Shown: positions 46,445 to 55,481 of the stretch, piece after piece
How the letters are laid out: each line of letters begins with the position of its first letter
How positions within the stretch are numbered: the stretch's first letter is position 1
Source: Asaia krungthepensis NRIC 0535
Lineage (GTDB): Bacteria; Pseudomonadota; Alphaproteobacteria; Acetobacterales; Acetobacteraceae
Direction: 5' to 3'
DNA length: 64,000 nt
Assembly (NCBI RefSeq): GCF_025995175.1
Contig: NZ_BAPV01000060.1
Location: forward strand, 1 to 64,000
Made by a program: the position numbers and the translations under genes
Notes under the pieces: model-generated
Told to the model about the DNA's origin: nothing
The model's database searches: none
What the model saw: the letters and a program-made list of their open reading frames with translations, nothing else

Positions 46445-47373
46445 CATTTGAGAATAGTTCGCAACACGCTGATTTTTCTCAGATATTCCGGTGCTCGATC
46501 ATACAGGCTTTGCGGCACGACTCCGAGTGTTTCAAGCGACCCTGTCGCTGATGTCACGATATTGTCTTCGGAGAGCATGGCGAGCTGGTCACGCGTCAGC
46601 AATTTCCCGGGGAGACGCTCGAAAAGCATTGCCTGGATTTCCGCCAGCCCGTTCGGCACCGGCAGCAGGCGGGGCGTACGTCCAACGGTCTGCGCCACAA
46701 ACTGCATGATCTCTTCCATGGTGATCTGCTGCGGTCCACCCAGTTCGTAGATACCCATGTGTTCTTCCGTAAGGCAAAGGGAGGCAGCGCGCGCCACGTC
46801 CTCTACATAGACGGGTTGCAGCTTGGTTTGCGGATAATAGACCGGCAGTGCCGGGAGGCATTTCGCCATGAGGGCAAACAGCGTCAGGAAGCTGTCACCA
46901 GGACCAAACACGACACTAGGCCGCAAAAGCGCTGCATTCGGAAAAGCCTCCGTGACACGACGCTCCCCCTCCGCCTTGCTACGCCCATAGCGTGATGGCG
47001 CATCGGGTGCAGCACCAATCGCCGAAACATGGACGAAACGCGACAGTTTTGCCTCGCTTGCTCGCCGCGCGACATTTTCAGCGGCTTCGACATTCATGCG
47101 CTCAAATGTCGTGTGCCCTTTTTCGGTCAGGATCGACACCAGATTGATGGCCGCATCGGCGCCCCGCAGCGCGGCGCGCACGGACTCCTTCTCTGTCACG
47201 GAGGCGTAAACCGGCATGATACTGCCCTGCCCCGGCTTCGTCGCCAGCGCCGCGGCTTTCTGCGGTGCGCGTGAGGCCACGCGCACGTCATATCCAACAT
47301 CGGCAAGCTGGCGCACGAGCGCCCGACCGATAAATCCGTTGCCCCCGAAAACGGTGATGATCGAACGGTCCAT
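46444..47373 (-). CDS. NAD(P)-binding SDR-like protein (NDUFA9/complex I 39-kDa family)
   Basis: A protein of 309 residues with an N-terminal Rossmann motif (ITVFGGNGFIGRALVRQLADVGYDVRVASR) and the atypical-SDR pattern of complex I accessory subunit NDUFA9: ADAAINLVSILTEKGHTTFERMNVEAAENVARRA, FVHVSAIGAAPDAPSRYGRSKAEGE, LRPSVVFGPGDSFLTLFA, and VYVEDVARA. In alphaproteobacteria such proteins are often annotated as complex I NDUFA9 subunit family; their role is not settled. ATG 47373 has GAGGAA upstream. It is encoded apart from gltD, 178 bp away. Confidence 0.85.
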   Translation of the reverse strand: MDRSIITVFGGNGFIGRALVRQLADVGYDVRVASRAPQKAAALATKPGQGSIMPVYASVTEKESVRAALRGADAAINLVSILTEKGHTTFERMNVEAAENVARRASEAKLSRFVHVSAIGAAPDAPSRYGRSKAEGERRVTEAFPNAALLRPSVVFGPGDSFLTLFALMAKCLPALPVYYPQTKLQPVYVEDVARAASLCLTEEHMGIYELGGPQQITMEEIMQFVAQTVGRTPRLLPVPNGLAEIQAMLFERLPGKLLTRDQLAMLSEDNIVTSATGSLETLGVVPQSLYDRAPEYLRKISVLRTILK

Positions 47374-47488
47374 GGAAAAAATTCCTCTTTTTCTCAAAGG
47401 GGGTGTTGACGCTCCCCGCATCCACCGGTAAACGCCACCTCACCGAACGGGATGCCGGAAAAAAAACGGCGCCCCGGACAGCCTCTGA

Positions 47489-47575
47489 GCCCAGATGGCG
47501 GAATTGGTAGACGCGCAGGTTTCAGGTACCTGTGTCCGCAAGGACGTGGAAGTTCGAGTCTTCTTCTGGGCACCA
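47489..47575 (+). tRNA. tRNA-Leu (anticodon CAG)
   Basis: Acceptor stem GCCCAGA (47489-47495) pairs with TCTGGGC, followed by A and an encoded CCA (47573-47575). The D-loop region reads GGCGGAATTGGTAGACGC, typical of leucine tRNAs. The anticodon stem CAGGT/ACCTG encloses the loop TTCAGGT, so the anticodon is CAG. The long variable arm (GTGTCCGCAAGGACGT) is of class II type, and the T arm is AGTTCGAGTC. A rho-independent terminator follows. Confidence 0.96.
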
Positions 47576-47582
47576 TACGAAA

Positions 47583-47622
47583 AACGGAAAAGCCGACGAG
47601 AAATCGTCGGCTTCCGTTTTTT
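47583..47622 (+). terminator. Rho-independent terminator after tRNA-Leu
   Basis: Stem AGCCGACGA (47591-47599) with TCGTCGGCT (47604-47612), closed by a GAAA tetraloop-like turn, extended by outer ACGGAA/TTCCGT pairing, and followed by TTTTTT (47617-47622). Classic form. Confidence 0.9.
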
Positions 47623-47644
47623 CTAGCCCCAGGGTTTTTCTGAC

Positions 47645-48292
47645 ATGGCCGCAGCGAGCGCTTCGATCCATCTCCATGATGGCGATCTCCCCGACGATTT
47701 CGATCTGGGTCCGGTGGTCGCGGTCGATACAGAAGCCATGGGTCTCAACCCCCATCGTGACCGCCTGTGCCTCGTGCAGCTTTCTGCAGGCGACGGTGAA
47801 GCCCACCTCGTCCAGATTCGCCCCAAATCACTTGGCGGACGCTATGAGGACTGCCCGAATCTCAAGACCCTCCTGGCCGATGACAGCGTGACCAAGCTCA
47901 TGCATTTCGCCCGTTTCGATGTCGCCCTGCTTCAGCATGCGCTCGGCATCACGGTCGCTCCCGTCATCTGCACCAAGATCGCCGCGCGTCTGGTCCGCAC
48001 CTTCACCGACCGTCATGGTCTGGCCCATCTGTGCCGGGAGCTTCTGGGTGTCGATCTGGCGAAGCAGCAGCAGACGTCTGACTGGGGCTCCCAGATCCTG
48101 ACCCCTGAACAATTGAGCTATGCGGCCTCAGACGTCCTGCACCTTCACGCGCTCTGGGCCAAGCTCGAGGCATTGCTGATCCGTGAAGGGCGTCGCGAAC
48201 TCGCCCAGGCATGCTACGACTTCCTGCCCGCGCGTGGCCGTCTGGACATTCTCGGCTATGAAGAGCCCGATATCTTCTCGCATCGCGCCTGA
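47645..48292 (+). CDS. RNase D-like 3'-5' exonuclease (DEDDy)
   Basis: A protein of 215 residues comprising only the exonuclease domain. The catalytic set is visible: DTE in VVAVDTEAMGL (Asp, Glu), HFARFDVALLQ with the second Asp, and SYAASDVLHL with Tyr and the last Asp (DEDDy). Full-length RNase D has about 370 residues with HRDC domains; these are missing, as in the short ribonuclease D-like proteins common in alphaproteobacteria. It probably trims tRNA or other small RNA 3' ends, and its place right after tRNA-Leu is suggestive but may be chance. Weak ribosome site (AGGG). Confidence 0.88.
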   Translation: MAAASASIHLHDGDLPDDFDLGPVVAVDTEAMGLNPHRDRLCLVQLSAGDGEAHLVQIRPKSLGGRYEDCPNLKTLLADDSVTKLMHFARFDVALLQHALGITVAPVICTKIAARLVRTFTDRHGLAHLCRELLGVDLAKQQQTSDWGSQILTPEQLSYAASDVLHLHALWAKLEALLIREGRRELAQACYDFLPARGRLDILGYEEPDIFSHRA

Positions 48293-48413
48293 GTCCGATA
48301 GACCTGCTTTAACGGGTCAACGCCTGTTTTCTCAACCGGAATAGCGGCTGGAAAGACCCGGCTTCCCATGGCAGGGTGATTGACGTCAGGCCTGCAAAGC
48401 GGGAAGAGAGCGC

Positions 48414-49448
48414 ATGACCGAGCTTCCCCACCAAGGTGCCGATAATGTGATCCTGCCAAAGGCAGTGCATCGCTCAGCGCTGGACAGCGCACAGGCTACC
48501 CTTACTTCCGAGGCCACCGGCCTTGCCGCTCTGCAGGAGGCGCTTGCCACGCCCGGGTCGATGGGAAGCGCCTTTACAGAGGCCGTCGCCCTTATCGAGG
48601 CCACGACGGGACGCGTGGTTGTGTCCGGTATCGGCAAGTCCGGTCACATCGGGCGCAAGATCCAGGCCACCCTCGCCTCGACCGGGACCTCGGCGATCTT
48701 CGTCCACCCCGCAGAAGCAGCACACGGCGATCTCGGCATGATCGAATCCCGCGATGTCATGCTTCTCCTCTCGCAATCGGGCGAAACCAGCGAACTTGCC
48801 GCACTGCTTGAACATGCTGCCCGCCATGCCCTTCCGGTTATTGGCATCACGGCATCGCGCAGTTCCACCTTGGCGCGCGCAAGCAGCGTGGTTCTGTGCC
48901 TGCCACGCGCGAGCGAGGCATGCCCCATGGGGTTGGCCCCCACCACCAGCACAATCATGCAGCTTGCGCTCGGCGACGCCCTGGCGATCGCCCTGCTTGA
49001 ACGTCGAGGCTTCACGGCCAATGATTTCAGCGCTTTCCATCCGGGCGGGTCTCTTGGCGCACTTCTCAGACCGGTGCGCCGCCTGATGCATGAGGGCGCG
49101 GCCATGCCTCTGGGGACGGCTGACATGAGTTTGTCGAACGTGATCATCGAAATGACGCGCAAGGCCTTCGGCTGTATCGGCATCGTCGATGAATCGGGCG
49201 TGCTGGTGGGGCTGGTCAGCGACGGAGACCTGCGCCCCGCCTTGAACCGGGATCTGAACATGACCCGTGCGGGCGAGATCATGAACCGCGCACCCATCAC
49301 CACCCATGGCGACGTCCTCGCTCAGGAGGTCATCCACCTCATGACCGCCGGACGAAAGGCCATCAGCAGTCTTTTCGTACTGGACGAGACAAGAAGGCCG
49401 ATCGGGATTATCCATCTTCATGATCTGTTGAGGACGGGAATCGCATGA
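48414..49448 (+). CDS. kdsD: Arabinose-5-phosphate isomerase (KpsF/GutQ)
   Basis: A protein of 344 residues that converts ribulose 5-phosphate to arabinose 5-phosphate, the first step to Kdo for lipopolysaccharide. The N-terminal SIS domain shows VVVSGIGKSGHIGRKIQATLASTGT, then HGDLGMIESRDVMLLLSQSGET and the late GLAPTTSTIMQLALGDALA; two CBS domains fill 210-344. It is followed by lptC with an ATGA overlap, starting a lipid A/LPS operon. Confidence 0.95.
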   Translation: MTELPHQGADNVILPKAVHRSALDSAQATLTSEATGLAALQEALATPGSMGSAFTEAVALIEATTGRVVVSGIGKSGHIGRKIQATLASTGTSAIFVHPAEAAHGDLGMIESRDVMLLLSQSGETSELAALLEHAARHALPVIGITASRSSTLARASSVVLCLPRASEACPMGLAPTTSTIMQLALGDALAIALLERRGFTANDFSAFHPGGSLGALLRPVRRLMHEGAAMPLGTADMSLSNVIIEMTRKAFGCIGIVDESGVLVGLVSDGDLRPALNRDLNMTRAGEIMNRAPITTHGDVLAQEVIHLMTAGRKAISSLFVLDETRRPIGIIHLHDLLRTGIA

Positions 49449-50227
49449 CCGCGCCCAATACCCCCGACGCGGGTTCCTCGGATGATCGCAAGCGCCCGCA
49501 GCGCGATGATTTCTCACGCGATGCCGCCGCTCTGGCCGCTTTGCGCGAGGCCATGCGCGACCAGGGCCAGTCACGCCAGCGCAATATCCCGACCTCGTCC
49601 GACCTCGCTTCGCGCCGACGCCTGCTGGACACAGCCAAATGGGCGCTCCCTCTTCTGGCCGCGCTGCTTCTCGGATCGATTGCCGTCTGGCCGGAAATCG
49701 CTCGCTGGCTCAGCGCCAATCGCGCAGTGATGCAGGAAATGTCCCGCATGAAGGTGGAGAGTGGGAATCTCGAGGGGGCGATCTATCGCGGCCTCGATGC
49801 CCATAACCGGCCTTACATGATCACCGCGCGCATCGCCCATCAGAACGGACCCGACCGGGTGGATCTGGTCGATCCTGTGGCCGATACCCATATGGCCGGT
49901 GGAGGCTGGGCAGAGATCAAGGCAGATACGGGCGTCTACATGCAGCATGAGCAGACACTCAATCTGACCGGGCATGTCGTTCTATACCGCGATGACGGCA
50001 CGCTGCTGAACGGCCTGACCGCCGATATCGATCTGCATCGCAGCGTGATTGCCTCGAATGACTGGGTCCATGCGGAAGGGCCATTTGGCATCCTCGACGC
50101 GCAAGGCTATTTTATCGACCAGCACGCCAATCTGCTGCAATTTGTCGGGCCCCAGCGGGTCATTCGCAATGATGACCGCCAGGATGCCATGCCGTCTCTC
50201 ACTTCACCTGCACACAAGGCCCCATGA
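49445..50227 (+). CDS. lptC: LPS export protein LptC
   Basis: A protein of 260 residues with a cytoplasmic charged N-terminus, one membrane anchor (about 62-85) and a periplasmic beta-jellyroll of the LptC type (VESGNLEGAIYRGLDAHNRPYMITA, then DTGVYMQHEQTLNLTGHVVLYRDDGTLL). LptC receives LPS from LptBFG and hands it to LptA. Sequence conservation in this family is low; the position between kdsD and lptA with overlapping starts and stops makes the call firm. The N-terminal cytoplasmic tail is longer than in E. coli. Confidence 0.9.
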   Translation: MTAPNTPDAGSSDDRKRPQRDDFSRDAAALAALREAMRDQGQSRQRNIPTSSDLASRRRLLDTAKWALPLLAALLLGSIAVWPEIARWLSANRAVMQEMSRMKVESGNLEGAIYRGLDAHNRPYMITARIAHQNGPDRVDLVDPVADTHMAGGGWAEIKADTGVYMQHEQTLNLTGHVVLYRDDGTLLNGLTADIDLHRSVIASNDWVHAEGPFGILDAQGYFIDQHANLLQFVGPQRVIRNDDRQDAMPSLTSPAHKAP

Positions 50228-51198
50228 TGCGCCGCCTCCTTCCTGCCCTGACCCTCGGCACCTTGCTGACGGGCTTGCCGGTTCCCGGCGCTTCGATTAC
50301 CGGCCTTGGGGTACCGTCGGCCCGCGCCCAGGCGATCGACATGTCGCACGGGGAGCAGGTCAATATCAGCTCCGCCGGCCCCCAGACCTATGATCACGAC
50401 GCCCAGACGGTCACGTTTGTTGATCAGGCGCGCGCCATACGCGGGGATGTGACGATCGATGCCGACCAGCTGATCGGTTTTCTGCGCAAGAAGGCCCCGG
50501 ATCCGAATGCCCCGAAGCCTGCTGAGGACCAGGGCGCCGACAAGAAACCCGGTGACGATGGTGCCATGGGGGGATCGATGGAGCTCTACCGCATGGAGGC
50601 AATCGGTCACGTGCATATCTATACCAGCACAGATCAGGCCTGGGGGGACAAGGCGCTCTACGATATCGACCAAGCCGTTCTGGTCATGACGGGCAAGGCA
50701 CTCAAGCTCACCACCCCTCAGGACGTCATGACAGCGCGTGACGTCATGGAGTATCACGCCAATACCCGCATGTCGGTCGGGCGCGGTGACGCCACCGTGA
50801 CCACCAATGATGGTAAACGAATCAAGGCCGATGTGCTCGTGGCCTTCAGCAAGCCCGACTCCGCCCAGACGAATACTCCCCAGTCTCCTGCCCCAGGCGG
50901 TGATGGCACTGCACGGTCGTCCAAGCTCGATCGTGCCTATGCATGGGGCCATGTGATGCTGCGCACACCGAACGAGACTGCCACCGGCGACCGGGGCGTG
51001 TATGTGTTCGACACCCAGATGGCCCGCCTGATCGGCCATGTGCACGTGACCAGCGGTCAGAACCAGAATAACGGGGCCTCTGCCATCGTGAACATGAAAA
51101 CCGGGGTGGCTATCATGAACCCGGCCCCAGGCCAGCGTGTCGAGGGACTCGTCATCCCCAACGAGGCTGCGAGCAGCAAGCCCGGAACGATGCAATGA
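50224..51198 (+). CDS. lptA: LPS transport periplasmic protein LptA
   Basis: A protein of 324 residues with a signal peptide ending ARAQA (about 36). The OstA/LptA beta-jellyroll is seen in [42 protein letters not shown] and [39 protein letters not shown]. It is longer than E. coli LptA (185) because of charged Pro- and Asp-rich inserts (about 90-120 and 215-240) and a C-terminal tail. It bridges LPS across the periplasm. The start overlaps lptC by four bases. Confidence 0.9.
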   Translation: MMRRLLPALTLGTLLTGLPVPGASITGLGVPSARAQAIDMSHGEQVNISSAGPQTYDHDAQTVTFVDQARAIRGDVTIDADQLIGFLRKKAPDPNAPKPAEDQGADKKPGDDGAMGGSMELYRMEAIGHVHIYTSTDQAWGDKALYDIDQAVLVMTGKALKLTTPQDVMTARDVMEYHANTRMSVGRGDATVTTNDGKRIKADVLVAFSKPDSAQTNTPQSPAPGGDGTARSSKLDRAYAWGHVMLRTPNETATGDRGVYVFDTQMARLIGHVHVTSGQNQNNGASAIVNMKTGVAIMNPAPGQRVEGLVIPNEAASSKPGTMQ

Positions 51199-51241
51199 CG
51201 GGTGCAGAAGGAACGCTTGTGACAGCGCCGGTGGAACGGGG

Positions 51242-52033
51242 ATGAACGATACCGTGACGAACAATGAGGAAACCGTCGTCCTGCGTACGCTCAGGGACGA
51301 TCCGATGACCAGCACAGGGCTTATCGCCCATGGTATCGGCAAGAGCTACAAGAAGCGTCAGGTCGTGCGCGATGTATCGATCCAGGTTCAGCGTGGCGAG
51401 GCCGTTGGGCTGCTCGGCCCGAACGGCGCTGGCAAGACGACAAGCTTCTACATGATCGTGGGGCTGGTCCAGCCGGATACCGGCACGATTACCCTCGATG
51501 GTGCCGACATCACGCAATTGCCCATGTATCGCCGCGCCCGCCTCGGGATCGGCTATCTGCCGCAGGAAGCCAGCATTTTTCGTGGGCTGAATGTCGAGCA
51601 GAATATCCTCGCAGCTCTGGAAGTGGTCGAGCCCGATTATGACCGCCGCCAGACCATGCTCGATGGGCTGCTGGCCGAGTTCGGTATCTCTCATCTGCGC
51701 CATTCGCCCTCGCTCGCCCTGTCAGGCGGCGAGCGACGTCGCCTCGAGATCGCTCGTGCGCTGGCGAGCCAGCCGAATTACATCCTGCTCGATGAGCCTC
51801 TGGCGGGCATCGACCCGATTGCCGTAGGCGAAATCCGCGATCTTGTCTCGCATCTCAAGGATCGCGGTATCGGTGTGCTGATTACCGACCATAACGTTCG
51901 CGAAACCCTTGAGGTCATCGACCGGGCCTATATCATGCATTCCGGTCAGGTGCTGATGGAAGGCATCCCCGAGGAGATCGTTGCCAATGAGGACGTGCGC
52001 CGCGTCTATCTGGGAGAAAACTTCTCCCTCTGA
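51242..52033 (+). CDS. lptB: LPS export ABC transporter ATPase LptB
   Basis: A protein of 263 residues energising LPS extraction with LptFG. Walker [10 protein letters not shown], the Q-loop in [18 protein letters not shown], signature LSGGERRR, Walker [13 protein letters not shown], and the H-loop in [11 protein letters not shown] are intact. The N-terminal 27 residues exceed the usual LptB; ATG 51305 ([10 protein letters not shown]) may be the true start. It follows lptA by 43 bp. Confidence 0.95.
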   Translation: MNDTVTNNEETVVLRTLRDDPMTSTGLIAHGIGKSYKKRQVVRDVSIQVQRGEAVGLLGPNGAGKTTSFYMIVGLVQPDTGTITLDGADITQLPMYRRARLGIGYLPQEASIFRGLNVEQNILAALEVVEPDYDRRQTMLDGLLAEFGISHLRHSPSLALSGGERRRLEIARALASQPNYILLDEPLAGIDPIAVGEIRDLVSHLKDRGIGVLITDHNVRETLEVIDRAYIMHSGQVLMEGIPEEIVANEDVRRVYLGENFSL

Positions 52034-52039
52034 TCGCTG

Positions 52040-53503
52040 ATGGCGCGGCTCACTCTTCAGCCGCGCCAGACGACCGGGCTCGTCATGACGGCCGAGCTGC
52101 AACAGGCTATCGGCCTGCTTCAGCTCTCCAATCAGGAACTCCTCACCGAACTCACCCTGGCGGCGGAGGCCAATCCGCTTCTGATCGTCTCAGCCCCCGG
52201 CGCGGACGAGCCCGGCTATGAGGAGCGTCCCTGCACCGCCCTGGATGAACGCTCCGTCGACCTGCCACCCGATCTGGACCCCGATACTGCCCCACCCGAT
52301 TTGTCGCGCTGGGAGGACGATCCCCTTCTGCGTCACGGTGCCCTCGATAGCGAAGACCGCACCGGGCTGGAGCCGAGGGCCGCAGAGCCCTCGGTGCTCG
52401 ATCATATTCTGGCGCAGATCCGGCGTTGTTTCCCCTTTCCTCGGGAACAGGCCATCGCCCTCGCTCTTCTTGATGCGCTCGATGAGAATGGCCGTCTCGA
52501 CACCCCGCCGCAGACTCTCGCGGCAGAGCTGGGCTGCACGCCGGGGGAAATCGAGGCGATGAGGGAGCAGATGCTCCTCTTCGACCCGCCCGGATGCTTT
52601 GCACTCACTCTTGCCGAGTGTCTCGCAGCACAGTTTCGTGCGGAAAACCGATACGATCCCTCGGTGGCATGTCTGCTCAATCACCTCGACTGGCTTGCGC
52701 GTGGCGAGCATGAGAGGCTGCGCAAGGCCTGCGGTCTGGACGAGAATGACTATGCCGATCTTCTCAGGGAGTTACGGACCCTGGATCCGCGCCCCGGCGC
52801 TGCGCTTGCGCAAGCCCGGCTGGATGCAGCGATTCATGATCCCGATTCATTCCACGAGGCCGCTCCCGATCTGATCATCGCTCTGGAGGACCATAACCCC
52901 GTCATTTCCCTCAACCCTGCGACATGGCCGCGTCTGGAAATTGACGACGCCCTGTATCGCAAGCTGCTGCGCGGTCGGGAGACTGATCACGAATACGCCA
53001 GGGAGAAGCAGGGAGAGGCCAGAACGCTGCTTCGCGCCGTCGAGCAGCGGGCACGCTCTCTGCTTCTGATCTGTGAGGCCGTTGCCCGACATCAATTTCA
53101 TTTTCTGATCGAGGGCATCACAGCCCTGCGTCCCCTCACACTGGCACAGATCGCCAGTGCGACGGGGCTGCATGAGAGCACAGTCAGTCGCGTCACCGCG
53201 ACCCGCCTGGTCGAAACGCCCCATGGTGTCCTGCCATTGCGGCGGTTTTTCTCGACGGCTCTCGGGGAAGAAGCGGAAGAAACCAGCGCAGACGCCATCA
53301 AGGCCCGCATCCGACAGATCCTCAACGCAGAGAACCCGGACGCCATCCTGTCGGATGATGCGGTGACAGCGACGTTGCAGGCGGACGGGATTGCGATACA
53401 GCGACGAACCGTCGCCAAGTACCGTGAAGCTCTTGGGATTGCAGGCTCGGCGCAGCGACGGCGCGATTACAGGATGAAAGCCACCCTCGCAGCGCGGGGA
53501 TGA
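52040..53503 (+). CDS. rpoN: RNA polymerase sigma-54 factor
   Basis: A protein of 487 residues. Region I is Gln/Leu-rich (LTLQPRQTTGLVMTAELQQAIGLLQLSNQELLTEL), region II is acidic (about 55-115), the core-binding part follows, and the C-terminus has the helix-turn-helix (LTLAQIASATGLHESTVSRVTATR) and the RpoN box (RRTVAKYREALGI) that reads the -24 promoter element. It lies 6 bp after lptB, the conserved proteobacterial order. The gene is complete. Hpf and ptsN, often next in line, are absent; the Rid gene converges instead. Confidence 0.95.
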   Translation: MARLTLQPRQTTGLVMTAELQQAIGLLQLSNQELLTELTLAAEANPLLIVSAPGADEPGYEERPCTALDERSVDLPPDLDPDTAPPDLSRWEDDPLLRHGALDSEDRTGLEPRAAEPSVLDHILAQIRRCFPFPREQAIALALLDALDENGRLDTPPQTLAAELGCTPGEIEAMREQMLLFDPPGCFALTLAECLAAQFRAENRYDPSVACLLNHLDWLARGEHERLRKACGLDENDYADLLRELRTLDPRPGAALAQARLDAAIHDPDSFHEAAPDLIIALEDHNPVISLNPATWPRLEIDDALYRKLLRGRETDHEYAREKQGEARTLLRAVEQRARSLLLICEAVARHQFHFLIEGITALRPLTLAQIASATGLHESTVSRVTATRLVETPHGVLPLRRFFSTALGEEAEETSADAIKARIRQILNAENPDAILSDDAVTATLQADGIAIQRRTVAKYREALGIAGSAQRRRDYRMKATLAARG

Positions 53504-53542
53504 TCGATCCCCCCTGCTTGACGGCCCGACGCCTGCAGGGAT

Positions 53543-53905
53543 TCAGAGCGCAGCGACAGCGGTGATCTCAACCAGCCATGCGGAATTGACGAGGCGCGCC
53601 TCGACGGTGGCGCGAGCAGGCTTGTGGTTGTGATCCAGCCAGGCATCCCAGGCGCGATTCATCCCGTCGATTTCGGTGATATCGGTCAGGAATATCTGCA
53701 CCGAGAGCAGACGGGTCTTGTCTGTACCGGCTTCCGCCAGAAGCACATCGATCTGGCGCAAGATATCGGCGGTCTGGCCCTCAGTATCGAGCGACGAGTC
53801 GTCGGCAACCTGACCCGCCAGATAGAGCGTATTGCCATGCCGCACAGCGCCGCTCAGACGGTTCTCTTCCGCAAAACGCTGGATATCGACGGAACGGTGG
53901 TTCAT
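53543..53905 (-). CDS. Rid (YjgF/YER057c/UK114)-family protein
   Basis: A protein of 120 residues of the Rid family, whose archetype RidA hydrolyses reactive enamines/imines to ketoacids. It shows GNTLYLAGQVADD, TADILRQIDVLLAEAGTDKTRLLSVQIFLTDI and the end RATVEARLVNSAWLVEITAVAAL with the Arg of the active site in place. It is the third gene behind hsp20 and the DUF1150 gene (1 bp gap). Which Rid subgroup and substrate is open. Confidence 0.9.
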   Translation of the reverse strand: MNHRSVDIQRFAEENRLSGAVRHGNTLYLAGQVADDSSLDTEGQTADILRQIDVLLAEAGTDKTRLLSVQIFLTDITEIDGMNRAWDAWLDHNHKPARATVEARLVNSAWLVEITAVAAL

Positions 53906-53906
53906 C

Positions 53907-54161
53907 TCAATGCACCCAGGCCGGAATCATTTCATGGTCAACGATAGCCTCGAAAGCACTCGATCTGTCTTCGGCCAGCGCCATCGGTGTTCCATCGGCC
54001 GCGTGGATGGCAAAAGCGGCTTCGCCCTCATAGACCACGGGCTTCACGTAAGCCACGCGGCTCATGCCGAACTCCTTCAGATCTTCATGCGTCATGCGAC
54101 GCAGATCGGACGGGAGCGCTTGGGGGCTTGCCGCTTCTTCATTGCGCACGGTTTTGGTCAT
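53907..54161 (-). CDS. DUF1150 family protein
   Basis: A protein of 84 residues typical of alphaproteobacterial DUF1150: LRRMTHEDLKEFGMSRVAYVKPVVYEGEAAFAIHAADGTPMALAEDRSSAFEAI. The family is regularly found directly after a small heat-shock protein gene, as here (85 bp downstream). Function unknown; a stress role is inferred from context. ATG 54161 chosen; a GTG at 54176 is possible. Confidence 0.85.
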   Translation of the reverse strand: MTKTVRNEEAASPQALPSDLRRMTHEDLKEFGMSRVAYVKPVVYEGEAAFAIHAADGTPMALAEDRSSAFEAIVDHEMIPAWVH

Positions 54162-54246
54162 ACTGCTTACTTTCACTCAGATCGAAACAGGCAAGCTACC
54201 CGATGGAACCCAGATGCCTGGGACTTCAGGGCTGTCTGTTCCAGTA

Positions 54247-54744
54247 TCACTCGTCGTCGAGATCGCGAATGGCGCGGCTTCGGCGTGGTTTGGGCATCTC
54301 GATATGGGTAGCCCGCGTCACAGGATGCTCCCGCCGACCGGCACTGATCTCTATCCGCTTGACCCTCACCTCCGGCTGCGGACGGAACAGGTCGATATGG
54401 AGCAATCCGTTATCGAGCCATGCTTCGCCGACCTCGATATTCTCTGCCAGCACAAAGGCTTTCTGGAACTGACGCGCCGCAATACCGCGATGCAGGAAAA
54501 CCCGGCCCTGACTGTCATCGGTCTGACGCCCACGGATCACGAGCTGATTATCTTCCTGGGTAATATGAAGATCGTCCATCACGAAGCCTGCGACCGCCAG
54601 AGTGATTCGCAGGGTGGTCTGATTGAGCTGCTCGATATTATAGGGGGGATAGCCGTCAGACGCGGTTTTGGAGGCGCGTTCGAGCATCTGCTCGAGATGG
54701 TCGAAACCGAGGAACATGGGTGACGTAAACAGACGGCCTGACAT
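54247..54744 (-). CDS. Small heat-shock protein (Hsp20/alpha-crystallin)
   Basis: A holdase chaperone of 165 residues. The N-terminus FDHLEQMLERASKTASDGYPPYNIEQ is of the IbpA/HspA class, followed by the alpha-crystallin domain (LRITLAVAGFVMDDLHITQEDNQLVIRGRQ, then FLHRGIAARQFQKAFVLAENIEV and GLLHIDLFRPQPE). A basic C-terminal tail ends in RDLDDE. ATG 54744 has GGAGGAGG upstream. A heat-shock promoter is expected, but I could not find a convincing sigma-32-type box. Confidence 0.92.
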   Translation of the reverse strand: MSGRLFTSPMFLGFDHLEQMLERASKTASDGYPPYNIEQLNQTTLRITLAVAGFVMDDLHITQEDNQLVIRGRQTDDSQGRVFLHRGIAARQFQKAFVLAENIEVGEAWLDNGLLHIDLFRPQPEVRVKRIEISAGRREHPVTRATHIEMPKPRRSRAIRDLDDE

Positions 54745-54931
54745 GCAGCCTCCTCCATGAGCGAGACATAAGAGAGATCGAGCCCGAATACGGCGCAAGA
54801 TCACTTTCCCGATATGGGCATATTTGGCGCGCGCTGCAAGCGCAGCCACGTGCACAAACCCATGAAGTTTCGCAGGGTTAGCCCCTTTAGAACTGGTTTT
54901 CTGGAGGCCGACTCGTTACATCCGCAGCATC

Positions 54932-55477
54932 ATGACAGCCCTCTCCTTCCTCACGGACATCGAGTCCATCGCCCCGACACCGATCCTGGTCGCCCCCCAG
55001 CCTGTCTTGCGTGCGATCGCGCGTGAAGTCACGGCAGATGACATGGCGCTGGTGAAGTCCCACCTGCCCGGCATGTTTTCCGCCATGTACAAGGCGCCGG
55101 GCATCGGGCTTGCCGCTCCGCAGATCGGACTCGGGCTGCGTTTTGCGCTGGTCGACGTATCCGATGAAGGCGAGCGCAACCCGATGGTGCTGATCAATCC
55201 AGAAATCATCGAAGAAACCGAACAGCTTGCGGCGCGCGAGGAAGGCTGCCTTTCCCTGCCCAACCAATATGCTGAGGTCATCCGCCCGGTCGGCGTGCGC
55301 ATGCGCTACCGCACGCTCGAAGGGGCCATCGAGGAAATGGAGGCAGACGATCTTCTGGCAACCTGCCTGCAGCATGAGATCGATCATCTGGACGGCATTC
55401 TCTTTGTCGATCACCTGTCCAAGCTCAAGCGCAACATGATCATGCGCCGCCTCGCCAAGGAACAGAAAGGGCGCTGA
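54932..55477 (+). CDS. def: Peptide deformylase
   Basis: A metalloenzyme of 181 residues removing the N-formyl group from new proteins. All three motifs are present: GIGLAAPQIG, EGCLSLP with the metal-binding Cys, and HEIDHLDG with the HExxH zinc/iron site. Followed after 4 bp by fmt and then truA, a common order. It is divergent from hsp20. Confidence 0.96.
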   Translation: MTALSFLTDIESIAPTPILVAPQPVLRAIAREVTADDMALVKSHLPGMFSAMYKAPGIGLAAPQIGLGLRFALVDVSDEGERNPMVLINPEIIEETEQLAAREEGCLSLPNQYAEVIRPVGVRMRYRTLEGAIEEMEADDLLATCLQHEIDHLDGILFVDHLSKLKRNMIMRRLAKEQKGR

Positions 55478-55481
55478 TACC

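Noticed and set aside
54745-54931. Heat-shock sigma-factor promoter upstream of hsp20
   Set aside because: A CTTG and a CTTATG are present on the minus strand, but their spacing does not fit the consensus well enough to call.
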